A program made the position numbers and the translations under genes. Of a stretch of 64,000 nt of DNA, positions 26,619 through 36,313 are shown in pieces (position 1 is the stretch's first letter; every line of letters starts with the position of its first letter). This stretch comes from Chloroflexota bacterium (GTDB taxonomy: Bacteria > Chloroflexota > Anaerolineae > JAAYZQ01), in the NCBI GenBank assembly GCA_018606645.1, contig JAGVRI010000002.1:124001-188000 (forward strand), in the 5' to 3' direction. Below the pieces are notes generated by a model. That model saw nothing but the letters and a program-made list of their open reading frames with translations. It was not told where the DNA came from and did not search any database.

Positions 26619-28781
26619 GTGACGGACGAACGGTTGATTGCGTGGGCGGTCGAGAAATTCAGCGGTAGTGAGCTTGCCCTGGTCCGACAGGCGTATGAGC
26701 AGGCGGCTCTGGCCCATGATGGTCAGGTGCGGGCTTCGGGCGAGCCGTACGTCATTCATTGCGTCGAAGTGGCGCGGATGCTGGCCGACCTGGGGCTGGA
26801 TCATCACACCGTAGCCGCCGGCCTCCTGCATGACATCGTCGAGGATACGAATTGGACGCTGGATCAGGTGCGGGAAAAGTTCGATGAGGAGGTGGCCAAG
26901 CTAGTCGACGGGGTCACCAAGCTGTCCTATATTGATGCGATGAGCCAGATGGGCAGTCGGGACATCGAAGATCAGGAGGCGGAGAGCCTGCGCAAGATGT
27001 TCCTGGCGATGGTGGATGATGTGCGGGTGGTGTTGATCAAGCTGGTCGATCGGCTCCACAACATGCGCACGCTTGGCTCGCTGCCTCCGGAGCGGCGCCT
27101 GCGGATTGCCCGCGAGACGCTGGAGATTTTCGCCCCGCTCGCCAACCGGCTGGGTATCTGGCAGATCAAATGGGAGTTGGAGGACCTCGGCTTCCGCCAC
27201 TATGATTCCAAGACTTATCACCAGATCGCCAACCTGATCAACGAGCGCCGGCAGAGCCGGGAGGTGTACATCCAGAAGGTCTGTGCCGAACTACAGTCCC
27301 GGTTGCGGTTAGAGGGGATCGCGGCTACCGTCGAGGGACGCCCCAAGCACATTTATAGCATCTACAAAAAGATGCGCCGCAAGGGGGTGGACTTTGACCA
27401 GATCTATGATGTGCGCGGCATCCGCGTCCTGGTGGATACCGTCCAGGACTGCTATACCGTTCTCGGCATCATCCATTCTCTCTGGAAGCCGATCCCTGGT
27501 CAGTTTGACGATTTTATCGCCAATCCCAAGGACAACATGTACCAGTCGTTGCACACTGCGGTGGTGGGACCAGAGGGCAAGACGATCGAGGCCCAGATCC
27601 GGACGCGGGAGATGCACCGCCGGGCCGAGTTGGGGATTGCCGCCCATTGGCGCTACAAGGAGGGTTCCAAGCGCGACATCGCCTATGAGAACAAGGTGGC
27701 CTGGCTGCGCTCGTTGATGGACTGGCGGCAGGATGTCGAGGACGCCCGGGAGTTTGTCGATTCGATCAAGACGGATGTCCTGGAGGACCGGGTCTATGTC
27801 TTTACCCCGAAAGGAGAGGTGCGGGACCTGCCGGCCGGTTCAACGCCGATTGATTTTGCCTACTATATCCACACCGAGGTGGGCCATCGCTGCCGAGGGG
27901 CGCGGGTAAACGGGCGACTGGTGCCGTTGACCTACAAGCTCAAGAATGGGGACCAGGTAGAGATTATCACCGCCAAGCGGGGAGGTCCCAGCCGGGACTG
28001 GCTGAGGCCGGACCTGGGCTATGTCGCTTCGGCGCGCAGCCGGCAAAAGATCCGTCGCTGGTTCCGCCTTCAGGACCGTCAGGAGAATATCAACTTTGGC
28101 CGTGAGCAACTGAGGCGGGAGCTAAAGCGGCTCAACCTGGCGGATGATGTCAAATATCAGGAGATCGCGGCGCTCTTTGACTATCAGGATGTGGACGATT
28201 TCTTTGCGGCGATCGGGTATGGCGACCTGAATTCCCAGCGGGTGGCGGCCAAGGTCCTCCAAGTCCTGCGGCGCGAGGAGGTGTTTGCCCAGGCTGAGGA
28301 AGAGACGGTGGCCGTCACGCCGGAGGGGATCCGGGTCAAGGGGGTGGGGGACCTGTACACCCAACTGGCCCGTTGCTGCAATCCGAGCCCGGACGATCCC
28401 AGCCCTATCATCGGCTATGTGACCCGTGGGCATGGGGTGACCGTCCACAAATGGGAGTGCCCCAACATCCTGGCGCGGATCAACCAGGGGGAGATTGACC
28501 GGCTGGTGGAGGTGGACTGGGGCAAGACAGTGCACCGCATCTACCCGGTGGTGATCAAGGTCCGGGCCTGGGACCGGGATGGCCTGTTGCGCGATATTGC
28601 GACGGTGATCGCCGAGGAAGGGGTCAACATGCGCAAGGTCAATTCGGTTTCGGCGCAAAAGACCAATCTGGCAACGTTGACGGCGACGCTGGAGATCACC
28701 TCCATCAACCAGTTGATCTGTATTCTGGACAAGATCGAGCGGCTGCCGAATGTGATCGAGGTGACCCGCCTGCCGCGGTAG
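26619..28781 (+). CDS. Bifunctional (p)ppGpp synthetase/hydrolase RelA/SpoT
   Basis: HD (VAAGLLHDIVEDT), synthetase (YDVRGIRVLV, YQSLHTAVVGPEGKTIEAQIRT), TGS and ACT regions; GTG start. Confidence 0.95.
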   Translation: MTDERLIAWAVEKFSGSELALVRQAYEQAALAHDGQVRASGEPYVIHCVEVARMLADLGLDHHTVAAGLLHDIVEDTNWTLDQVREKFDEEVAKLVDGVTKLSYIDAMSQMGSRDIEDQEAESLRKMFLAMVDDVRVVLIKLVDRLHNMRTLGSLPPERRLRIARETLEIFAPLANRLGIWQIKWELEDLGFRHYDSKTYHQIANLINERRQSREVYIQKVCAELQSRLRLEGIAATVEGRPKHIYSIYKKMRRKGVDFDQIYDVRGIRVLVDTVQDCYTVLGIIHSLWKPIPGQFDDFIANPKDNMYQSLHTAVVGPEGKTIEAQIRTREMHRRAELGIAAHWRYKEGSKRDIAYENKVAWLRSLMDWRQDVEDAREFVDSIKTDVLEDRVYVFTPKGEVRDLPAGSTPIDFAYYIHTEVGHRCRGARVNGRLVPLTYKLKNGDQVEIITAKRGGPSRDWLRPDLGYVASARSRQKIRRWFRLQDRQENINFGREQLRRELKRLNLADDVKYQEIAALFDYQDVDDFFAAIGYGDLNSQRVAAKVLQVLRREEVFAQAEEETVAVTPEGIRVKGVGDLYTQLARCCNPSPDDPSPIIGYVTRGHGVTVHKWECPNILARINQGEIDRLVEVDWGKTVHRIYPVVIKVRAWDRDGLLRDIATVIAEEGVNMRKVNSVSAQKTNLATLTATLEITSINQLICILDKIERLPNVIEVTRLPR

Positions 28782-28814
28782 CAGCGGGTGCGGGCTCATT
28801 CGCGCCGGAAAGCA

Positions 28815-28843
28815 GGGAGGCGATGATCGAGTCATCGCCTCCC
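28815..28843. terminator. Bidirectional terminator hairpin between convergent genes
   Basis: GGGAGGCGATGA-TCGAG-TCATCGCCTCCC between convergent stops at 28781 and 28888. Confidence 0.75.
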
Positions 28844-28887
28844 ATTGCTGAAAGACATGCGGTGTGAGCCGGACCGCTGGCCCGAGG

Positions 28888-30093
28888 TTACGGACCGGTT
28901 GCGGTCGGCGTCTCGTAGGGATCCGGCGGGATCTGGTCCGGTTGGAGGAGCCGCTCGATCTGAACGTCGGGCGAGCTTTTCTGTTGAGCGAGCCAGTCGC
29001 TCAGGGCATTGTTCCGCCGCTGCGCCAGCACGTCAGCCGGCAGAGGGCCGTTTTCGTCCCGGCCCACCACCCGGATCAGATAGAACGCATTTTCGCCCTT
29101 GACCAGGGTCAGTTTGCCGATCTCCAAGGCCAGAGCCTGCGCTTCGACCGCCGGCCCGTAACGGCTGCTCAACTGCTCCGGAGTCAGCCAGCCCAGATCG
29201 CCGCCGTTTTCCGCCGACAGGGTGTCGGTCGAGACCTCGCGGGCGACCACGGCAAAATCCTCGCCCTGTTCGATCCGTTGCTGGGCGGCGAGGGCCTGCT
29301 CTTCGGTATCGGTCTTGATCAACTGGAGATGGATCACCAGGCCGGTGGTAGGCACCTGGCTGGCGAGCACTTCCTGGACCTTGTCTTGCAAGAGGCTTCG
29401 CCGCACGATGAGGCGGAACGCTTTTTCGCTTAGCCGCATCCGTTCCAGCGCCGAGCGATAGATCTCGTCCAGGCGCTCCTGCGGGATCGGGGTGGCCGTT
29501 GGCACGGTATCGGTGACGGGAGTCTGGTATGATGGCGATGCCGCCTGGCGCAGGTCCTCCTCGATGGCCTGGTCGATCTCGATCTCGGTGACGGTCAGTC
29601 CCAGTTCCTCCGCCTTCTGGCGGATCAACTCATGATCGATCAGCTCATCCAGGGCGCTGTCGGGCACGAAGGTGAGGCTGGAACGGACCTGGGAGAGCTG
29701 CTGTTCATAGATGGAGATCAGGAACTGATCCTGTTCGTTGTTGGGATCCAGTTGGCTGAGCTCCCGCTGCAGCATCTGTTCCTGTTGGTGCAGGGTGAAG
29801 CGCCGATGGTTGACCAGGTCCTGGTAGTCGGTGGTCCGGATTTTGACGCCGTTGACAATGGCGACCGGCCGGCTGGGTTCAAAGACCAGCTCCTGCAACA
29901 CCCCGGCCAGGATGATGGCCACAATGACCACGGCCAGAGCGCCGACGCTGATCCAGATGATCCGTTTTTGCCGCGCCTCTCGCCGTCGGAGGGCGATCTG
30001 TTTCTTGGTTCCCTGCTCCACCGGCAAGGCCTTGCCCCTGGCAGAGGCTTTGCCTTTGGTCCGATCGGTCTGTTTTTTTGAATCTGGGGCCAT
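28888..30093 (-). CDS. Membrane-anchored SurA/parvulin-type peptidyl-prolyl isomerase
   Basis: Single TM IIWISVGALAVVIVAIILAGV, SurA-like N domain, parvulin core ARQ..LSAENGGDLGWLTPEQL. Confidence 0.85.
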   Translation of the reverse strand: MAPDSKKQTDRTKGKASARGKALPVEQGTKKQIALRRREARQKRIIWISVGALAVVIVAIILAGVLQELVFEPSRPVAIVNGVKIRTTDYQDLVNHRRFTLHQQEQMLQRELSQLDPNNEQDQFLISIYEQQLSQVRSSLTFVPDSALDELIDHELIRQKAEELGLTVTEIEIDQAIEEDLRQAASPSYQTPVTDTVPTATPIPQERLDEIYRSALERMRLSEKAFRLIVRRSLLQDKVQEVLASQVPTTGLVIHLQLIKTDTEEQALAAQQRIEQGEDFAVVAREVSTDTLSAENGGDLGWLTPEQLSSRYGPAVEAQALALEIGKLTLVKGENAFYLIRVVGRDENGPLPADVLAQRRNNALSDWLAQQKSSPDVQIERLLQPDQIPPDPYETPTATGP

Positions 30094-30143
30094 AGATGGT
30101 TCTCTTCAGGAATCGCGTCCGGGCAGGTCCGGCGGTCGGACGT

Positions 30144-30461
30144 CTAGTATCGGCGTATGTGCTCAGCGGTAAAGGGCAACAGAGCCACATGACGCGCCCG
30201 TTTGATGGCAACCGCCAGCGCCCGCTGATGTTTGGCGCAGGTTCCGGTCTTGCGCCGCGACTTGATCTTGCCCCGCTCGGTCAGATAGCGACGCAGGGTG
30301 GCGACGTCCTTGTAGTCAATGAACCTGGCTTTCTCCAGGCAAAAGGCGCAGGCCCGGGAGCTTCGGACATAGCGGCCCCGACCCGGAGCGTACGCCCGGG
30401 GGGCTTCGACCTGATACGTGACTTCGGTTTCTTCCAGTTCCTCTTCGTAATCGTTGTTCAT
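30144..30461 (-). CDS. rpsR: 30S ribosomal protein S18
   Basis: [60 protein letters not shown]. Confidence 0.95.
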   Translation of the reverse strand: MNNDYEEELEETEVTYQVEAPRAYAPGRGRYVRSSRACAFCLEKARFIDYKDVATLRRYLTERGKIKSRRKTGTCAKHQRALAVAIKRARHVALLPFTAEHIRRY

Positions 30462-30512
30462 GGGTTTCTCCTTCATTCTGCCGGTCATCCGCCAATTAGG
30501 CGGTTCATCGTT

Positions 30513-31277
30513 TTAGAGCAGAGATTCCTCGGACCATTGAGGGAGAGAGTGTTCGTCTCCCTCCGAAGTAGAGCGTGGGCCAAGCATGATCATCTCGTTC
30601 GCTACCAGTTCGGTGCGAAAATGCTTCTGCCCATCGGATTGTTCCCAGCCGCGAGTGCGCAACTCGCCTTCGACATACACCCGTCGCCCCTTGGTCAAAT
30701 ACTGGTTGCAGATCTCGGCCAGGTTTCCCCACGAGACGACGTTGAACCATTCGGTGGCATCGTGGCGTCCCCCGTCCGATGAGGTCCAGGTGCGGGTGGC
30801 CGCCAGGCTGAACGAAGTCAGCGCCTGGCCTCCGGGCGTGTACCGCATCTCTGGATCGCGTCCCAGGTTGCCGATGACCATGACCCGATTGAGGCAGAGG
30901 GGCATCTCTTCGCTCTCTTCCTCCGGATCGCGAGACTCGGCGGTTCGATGGTCCAACGGAATCAGCTTTGAGGCGACCACCTCGGTGCGCGAGTGGGATT
31001 GCCCATCGGCGCTTTCCCAGGTCCGGGTCTGGAGATGGCCTTCCACATAGATCCGCTGGTCCTTTCGAATCCGTTTGCTGGCCATTTCCGCCAGATTCCC
31101 CCAGGCGACGACATGGAACCACTCAATCGACTGGCGCGGTTCGCCGGCGCTGGTGGTCCACCGTCGGTTGGTCGAAACGCTGACCGACATAACCGGTTGC
31201 CCCTGGGCGGTGTACCGAACCTCCGGTTCTCGCTCCACAAATCCAATGATCATCACCTTGTTCAAACCTCTGGCCAT
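30513..31277 (-). CDS. ssb: Single-stranded DNA-binding protein with two OB domains
   Basis: LNKVMIIGFVEREPEVRYT..EWFHVVAWGNLAEMASKRIRKDQRIYVEGHLQTRTW and LNRVMVIGNLGRDPEMRYT..EWFNVVSWGNLAEICNQYLTKGRRVYVEGELRTRGW; between rpsF and rpsR. Confidence 0.92.
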   Translation of the reverse strand: MARGLNKVMIIGFVEREPEVRYTAQGQPVMSVSVSTNRRWTTSAGEPRQSIEWFHVVAWGNLAEMASKRIRKDQRIYVEGHLQTRTWESADGQSHSRTEVVASKLIPLDHRTAESRDPEEESEEMPLCLNRVMVIGNLGRDPEMRYTPGGQALTSFSLAATRTWTSSDGGRHDATEWFNVVSWGNLAEICNQYLTKGRRVYVEGELRTRGWEQSDGQKHFRTELVANEMIMLGPRSTSEGDEHSLPQWSEESLL

Positions 31278-31430
31278 TTCCCGCTACTCCTTGGTTCTAT
31301 CCCCCGTTTCTTCATCGCCAGGCTGTTCTTTATCCCTCATCCGGTGCAACGAAAAAAAACGGGTGCAGGTCAGGCGGATGATGACTGCACTCCATCTTGG
31401 GCCTTGGCGATGTCACCGCTTGGGGTATGG

Positions 31431-31733
31431 CTAGTCTTCGTCCAGGCGTACGAGCAGGTAACGCAAGACTCGCTCATTGATCTTGAGGACGCGCTCCATC
31501 TCGGCCGGGACCTGGGGTGGGCTTTGGAAACTAAATACGACGTCCTGGCCTTCGGTCTTTTTCTTGATCGGATAGGCCAGCCGTCGCTTGCCTCGCACCT
31601 CCACCTTGATCACTTCGCCGCGCGTTTCGTTGTGGCCGCTCTGCACGATCTGGGTCAGTCTGTCAATGATGGCCTGAACGTCCGCTTCCTCGGCCTCGGC
31701 ATCCAGGACCAGGTAGAGTTCGTATTCCCTCAT
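31431..31733 (-). CDS. rpsF: 30S ribosomal protein S6
   Basis: MREYELYLVLDAEAEEADVQAIIDRLTQIV..GKRRLAYPIKKKTEGQDVVF. Confidence 0.92.
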   Translation of the reverse strand: MREYELYLVLDAEAEEADVQAIIDRLTQIVQSGHNETRGEVIKVEVRGKRRLAYPIKKKTEGQDVVFSFQSPPQVPAEMERVLKINERVLRYLLVRLDED

Positions 31734-31814
31734 GAGTCGCCTCCTTTCCATGGGATTGCCTGTGATCCAGGTCACAAGCAGAAAGATGAGGGATAAAGTT
31801 TTCGATTGGCCCGC

Positions 31815-31843
31815 ACTATAGCATAGTTGTCGGGTTTTGGCAA
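31815..31843 (-). promoter_or_regulatory. Promoter of rpsF-ssb-rpsR operon
   Basis: Minus strand TTGCCA-N17-TATAGT. Confidence 0.6.
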
Positions 31844-31882
31844 AAAAAGAGGCGGGTGAGGAGAGGGAAGGGCAAGACCCGG

Positions 31883-32986
31883 TCAGCGGGACGGGGCAAA
31901 GCGGATGTGGATGATATCGCCGTCCTGGACGACATAATCACGGCCTTCGATGCGGACCAGACCGCGTTCGCGGGCCACATTAAAATCCCCGGCGCTCATC
32001 AGATCCGAGAAGGAGATGACTTCGGCGCGAATGAACCCTTTTTGCATGTCGGTGTGGATCTTGCCCGCGGCATCGTAGGCGGTCTGGCCCCGGCGCAGGG
32101 TCCAGGCGCGGACGACATTGGTCCCGGTGGCGGTAAAGAAGGTGATCAGGTCGAGCAATTGATAGCCGGCATGGATCAGTCGCTCCAGGCCGGATGCTTC
32201 CAGGCCCAGGGCAGCGCGGTACTCGGCGGCTTCGTCGGGCGGCCAGTCGGCCAGGTCGGCCTCCAATTGAGCGCACAGGGCAATGGCCGGCGCCCCTTCC
32301 TGGCGGGCGTATTCTGCGACCTTCTGCGCGAGGGGACCCCCGTCCGGCAGGTCTGATTCGCCGACATTGGCGACATAGAGGCGGGGTTTGGCGGTCAGTA
32401 GACTGAGAGGTCGGATCATCTCCGCCTCTTTTTCCGAGAGCGGCAGCCTGGCAGCCAGCAGTCCCCGCTCCAGATGGGCCTTGATGCGACCGAGCAGATC
32501 CAGCTCGGCCGCATACTCCCTGGGTTGGGCTTTGGCCATGGAACGGACCTTGTCCTCGCGCCGTTCGACCACCGTCAGGTCGGCCAGGATCAGCTCCAGA
32601 TCGATCACGGCGCAGTCGCTCAGCGGGTCCAGTTCGGCGGTGACGTGAGCCACATCCGGGTCTTGAAAGCAGCGCACGACCAGGACAATGGCGTCCACAT
32701 TGCGGATATGGCCCAGGAACTGATTGCCCAGCCCTTCTCCGCGATGGGCTCCCTGGACGAGGCCGGCGATGTCCACGAATTCGATGACCGTGGGCTTGGT
32801 CTCTTGAGGGCGCACAATGGCCGCCACCCGGGCCAGCCGCGGGTCGGGCACTTCGACCACGCCGACGTTGGGATCAATGGTGGTGAACGGATAGCTGGCG
32901 ACGGCGGCCCCGGCCCGGGTCAGGGCGTTGAACAGAGTGCTCTTGCCCACATTGGGCAGGCCAACGATGCCAAGTTGCAGGCTCAT
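31883..32986 (-). CDS. ychF: Ribosome-associated ATPase/GTPase YchF
   Basis: LGIVGLPNVGKSTLFNALTRAGAAVASYPFTTIDPNVGVVEVPD..C-terminal TGS region. Confidence 0.95.
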   Translation of the reverse strand: MSLQLGIVGLPNVGKSTLFNALTRAGAAVASYPFTTIDPNVGVVEVPDPRLARVAAIVRPQETKPTVIEFVDIAGLVQGAHRGEGLGNQFLGHIRNVDAIVLVVRCFQDPDVAHVTAELDPLSDCAVIDLELILADLTVVERREDKVRSMAKAQPREYAAELDLLGRIKAHLERGLLAARLPLSEKEAEMIRPLSLLTAKPRLYVANVGESDLPDGGPLAQKVAEYARQEGAPAIALCAQLEADLADWPPDEAAEYRAALGLEASGLERLIHAGYQLLDLITFFTATGTNVVRAWTLRRGQTAYDAAGKIHTDMQKGFIRAEVISFSDLMSAGDFNVARERGLVRIEGRDYVVQDGDIIHIRFAPSR

Positions 32987-33048
32987 GGGAATCCTCCGCA
33001 GGAGTCATTATAGCACCGAACGGCAGAGTCAGCAAGCGGCAGCCCGGA

Positions 33049-33077
33049 TTGGCAATCGGCTCGATCCTGGATATAAT
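33049..33077 (+). promoter_or_regulatory. Promoter upstream of membrane glycosyltransferase-like gene
   Basis: TTGGCA-N17-TATAAT. Confidence 0.6.
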
Positions 33078-33107
33078 GGCTCTACATTGGATTCACGGCG
33101 GAGTGGT

Positions 33108-34664
33108 ATGCGACCGGCTCGTTTCGTTGACCATCCGTGGCTGATCCCGGCGCTGGTGGGGAGTGCAGCCGTTGCGGTGCGTCTGCTGGCCGGCCCGCGT
33201 ACGATTGACGATGCCTACATCACCTTCCGCTACGCCCGCAATCTGGCGGAGGGTCTGGGTTTTGTCTACAACCCTGGTCAACGGGTGTTGGGCACGACCA
33301 CTCCTCTGTATACTCTGGTGATGGCGCTGGCCTGGCGACTGGGGTTGCGCGACCTGCCGGGGGTGGCGCTGGCGCTCAACGCCGCAGCCGACGCCGGTAC
33401 GGCGGTGTTGCTCTACTGGATGGGCTGGCGCTGGGCGGGGAGCCGGATTGTGGCGGTGGGCGCCGGCCTGGCCTGGGCGCTGTCGCCGATGAGTGTCACC
33501 TTTGCCATCGGCGGGATGGAGACATCAGTGGTGATCCTGGCCCTGACGGCTGCTTTTGTGGCATACGCGGCTGGTCGCTCGCGCCTGAGCGCGGCGGTGA
33601 TGGCCGTGGCCGTTCTGACCCGGCCCGATGCGCTGATCGGCGCCGCGCTTTTGTGGGGGGATATGGCCCTCCGGCCCTTGCTGGCCCGCGATATGGGTCC
33701 ATGGCGGGTCCGGCTGCGGCGCCTGCCGTGGGCCGAGGCGGCGATATTCGCCGGCATCCTGGCCCCATGGCTCCTGTTTGCTACCGGCTATTTTGGCTCG
33801 CCGCTGCCGCAGTCGGTGCAGGCCAAGGTGCGGGCCTACCACATGGCCGAGTTCCAGGCGCTGCTGCGCCTGATCCAGCACCTGAGCACGCCCTTCTTTG
33901 AGCACCGGCTTTTTGGCCGGTTCTGGCCGGCGGTCGGTCTGCCGCTCTACCTGGTGCTCTATCTGGGCGGCGGACTGCGGCTGGTGCGGGGCGAAGGGCG
34001 CACCTGGCCGTTCGTCCTCTATCCGCTCGCCTATGTGGCCCTGTTCAGCGCCGCCAATCCGCTCCTCTTTCGCTGGTATCTGGCTCCACCCTTGCCCTTC
34101 TACTTTCTGGGCATTTTGACCGGTGTGGCTGGTCTCCTGACCGATGCCAGCGGACGGCCAGGCCGGGCACGGGTGGGCGGCTGGGCCACGGGCCTGGTGA
34201 CCGCCCTGCTCTTGTGCTCCTCGTTGCAGGAGTACACCCTTCATCCGGACCACGGGATAGATCGGCCGGCGCCGGAGATGGCCTGGTACAAGCTGGAATT
34301 GCTCTATCGGCAGGCGGCAGAGGAGGTCAGGGGCCGGCTTCAGCCTGGGGATGTGGTCGCCGCCGCCGACATCGGCGCCGTTGGGTGGTACACCGGGGCG
34401 ACCATCCTCGATACCTTGGGGCTGATCTCGCCGGAAGCCCTGCCCTATTACCCGCTCGATCCGTCGTTGCTGGTGATCAGCTACGCCATCCCCGCCGAGC
34501 TGATCCGGGCCGAGCAACCTGACTATCTCATCACCCTGGAGGTCTATGTGCGGCGGACCTTGCTGACCGCGCCCTGGTTTCAGGAGTCCTACCTTCTGGT
34601 GGACCGGATGGAGACCGACATCTATGGCAGCGATGGGATGCTGATCTTTGCCCGGCGGAGGTAG
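33108..34664 (+). CDS. Multi-pass GT-C/ArnT-like membrane protein
   Basis: TIDDAYITFRYARNLAEGLGFVYNPGQRVLGTTTPLYTLVMA, many TM helices. Confidence 0.65.
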   Translation: MRPARFVDHPWLIPALVGSAAVAVRLLAGPRTIDDAYITFRYARNLAEGLGFVYNPGQRVLGTTTPLYTLVMALAWRLGLRDLPGVALALNAAADAGTAVLLYWMGWRWAGSRIVAVGAGLAWALSPMSVTFAIGGMETSVVILALTAAFVAYAAGRSRLSAAVMAVAVLTRPDALIGAALLWGDMALRPLLARDMGPWRVRLRRLPWAEAAIFAGILAPWLLFATGYFGSPLPQSVQAKVRAYHMAEFQALLRLIQHLSTPFFEHRLFGRFWPAVGLPLYLVLYLGGGLRLVRGEGRTWPFVLYPLAYVALFSAANPLLFRWYLAPPLPFYFLGILTGVAGLLTDASGRPGRARVGGWATGLVTALLLCSSLQEYTLHPDHGIDRPAPEMAWYKLELLYRQAAEEVRGRLQPGDVVAAADIGAVGWYTGATILDTLGLISPEALPYYPLDPSLLVISYAIPAELIRAEQPDYLITLEVYVRRTLLTAPWFQESYLLVDRMETDIYGSDGMLIFARRR

Positions 34665-34726
34665 ATCGCGTCAGGGGCGATTGGCCGGCAAGAGGGCGGA
34701 ATGTTCTTGGCCCTCAGTGGTCCAGC

Positions 34727-36313
34727 TCATTCCTTGACGCGGAAGAGCTGATACCGCCCAGCCGCGTATACTTCCTCCAGGCCGGGCAGGTGGGCCGGAT
34801 CGAACCCGCCCAATGCCCGTTCCTGGGGTCCGTACACGATCAGAGTCACCCCGTACCGGCGCAGGATCTCTCGGCGCGTCTCCTCGGGCGTTACCAGATC
34901 GAAAAAGGCCTTCACCGCCGCTTCCTTTTGGGCCACCTGGATCGTCTCGATGGGGTGGCCCAGCAACACGCGGGCGTCGGCATAGACCGGGATCACGTTT
35001 CCGGTTTCCATGGCTCCCAGGATGATGTCATCGGCGGTGGTGTGGTGGGACAGCCACTCGAGGGCGGCTATCTCATCGGTTGCGTGAAAGAGGAGAGGGG
35101 GCCGCGCGGCGACCATCGCTGTCCCACCGAGGACAAAAAATAGCGTACCGGGCAAAGTCAATCCGAGCCATGTCCAGGCCAGCCAGTTGCGTCGCTTTTC
35201 GTCACGCCACAGGCCCCGCGCCGCAGCCAGCGCCAGAGGGACCTGCGCCCCGGCGACCAGCCGCCGTTGGGCCTGGAACGGGGCATAGGCCAGAAATGGA
35301 ACCAGGGCCAGCCACACCAGCAAGAGCCAGCGCTGGTCCAGTTGCCACCATTCCCGTCGCCGCAGGCTCCACAGAGCTGGCAGCAACAGCAGGCCGTACC
35401 CGGCCAGATAGTGCCATGGTGGTGGGGAGCTGAACGGGTTCTGCGCCGTCCATTGTCGCATCACCGGCTCGTGAGAGAGCGTCCAGTAGAGGTGGAAGAA
35501 GAGCGGAAGGGGGAGGAGGAGGGCGGGTAGAAGTTGCCCAGCCCGCAGCCAGAGTATGCGCCGCCTTTGCCAGGCCTCCACGCACCAGGCGGCGGTCATC
35601 ACCGCGCCAAAGATAATCCCGTGAGTGGGACGCACCAGGGCCAAGGTCACGGTCAAAACGGCGGCAAGCATCGCCGCACCCCAACGCTGCGTTTCCCAAG
35701 CTCTCAGGATGGCCAGGATGGCTCCCAGCAACAGCGGCACGGACAGGATGATGTGAGGCGGGCCTGTCAGGATCGGAAAGAGGAAGGCGTCGGGCGCCCA
35801 GAACTCGAGCGGCACATTGCCGACCTCGAACCGACCCAACAGGGCCAGCAGCCAGCCCAAGCCGGAGGCGAACACGGCCAGCAGGAAGGCCAGCCGGCGC
35901 ATCGCGCCTGGGACAAAATGGGCGATGAAACGGTCCACCATCAGGAGCAGGGCCAGTCCGGCCAGCACCCGCGCGCCGTGGTACGCGGCCAGAAGTCCTT
36001 CGACCTGTACCTTGCCGGTGACCAGGACCAGGCCCTTCCCCAACAGGGAGTAGAGGAACAGGGTGTTAAAGGCGCCGGTGTGAGGTTCATGGGTATAGGG
36101 CAAGGAGAACTGCCAGCCATCCAGCGCCGCGTGGCGCATCTTGGCCAGATAGGAGTGGCCGTCTACGACCAGGAAGTAAAACCCGCCGAAGCGGCTATCC
36201 GGTGTGGACAGGACCCACCCCACCAGGTAGGGCAAGTTGGCCAGGAACAGGGCAACCAGGGACCAGCCCCACACCCATCGCCACTGCCTGGCCGGGCGTC
36301 GCGAGGCGCTCAT
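34727..36313 (-). CDS. Multi-pass membrane protein, paralogue 1 of DGxSYxAKM/EPHxGA family
   Basis: VDGHSYLAKMRHAALDGWQFSLPYTHEPHTGAF; VLLGHPIETIQVAQKEAAVKAFFD..RRYGVTLIVYG. Confidence 0.7.
   Translation of the reverse strand: MSASRRPARQWRWVWGWSLVALFLANLPYLVGWVLSTPDSRFGGFYFLVVDGHSYLAKMRHAALDGWQFSLPYTHEPHTGAFNTLFLYSLLGKGLVLVTGKVQVEGLLAAYHGARVLAGLALLLMVDRFIAHFVPGAMRRLAFLLAVFASGLGWLLALLGRFEVGNVPLEFWAPDAFLFPILTGPPHIILSVPLLLGAILAILRAWETQRWGAAMLAAVLTVTLALVRPTHGIIFGAVMTAAWCVEAWQRRRILWLRAGQLLPALLLPLPLFFHLYWTLSHEPVMRQWTAQNPFSSPPPWHYLAGYGLLLLPALWSLRRREWWQLDQRWLLLVWLALVPFLAYAPFQAQRRLVAGAQVPLALAAARGLWRDEKRRNWLAWTWLGLTLPGTLFFVLGGTAMVAARPPLLFHATDEIAALEWLSHHTTADDIILGAMETGNVIPVYADARVLLGHPIETIQVAQKEAAVKAFFDLVTPEETRREILRRYGVTLIVYGPQERALGGFDPAHLPGLEEVYAAGRYQLFRVKE

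Noticed and set aside
31733-31815. S6:S18-type autoregulatory leader in front of rpsF (TGTGACCTGGATCACAGG hairpin)
   Set aside because: A hairpin is visible but I could not confirm the conserved features of the known rpsF leader motif by eye; needs Infernal.
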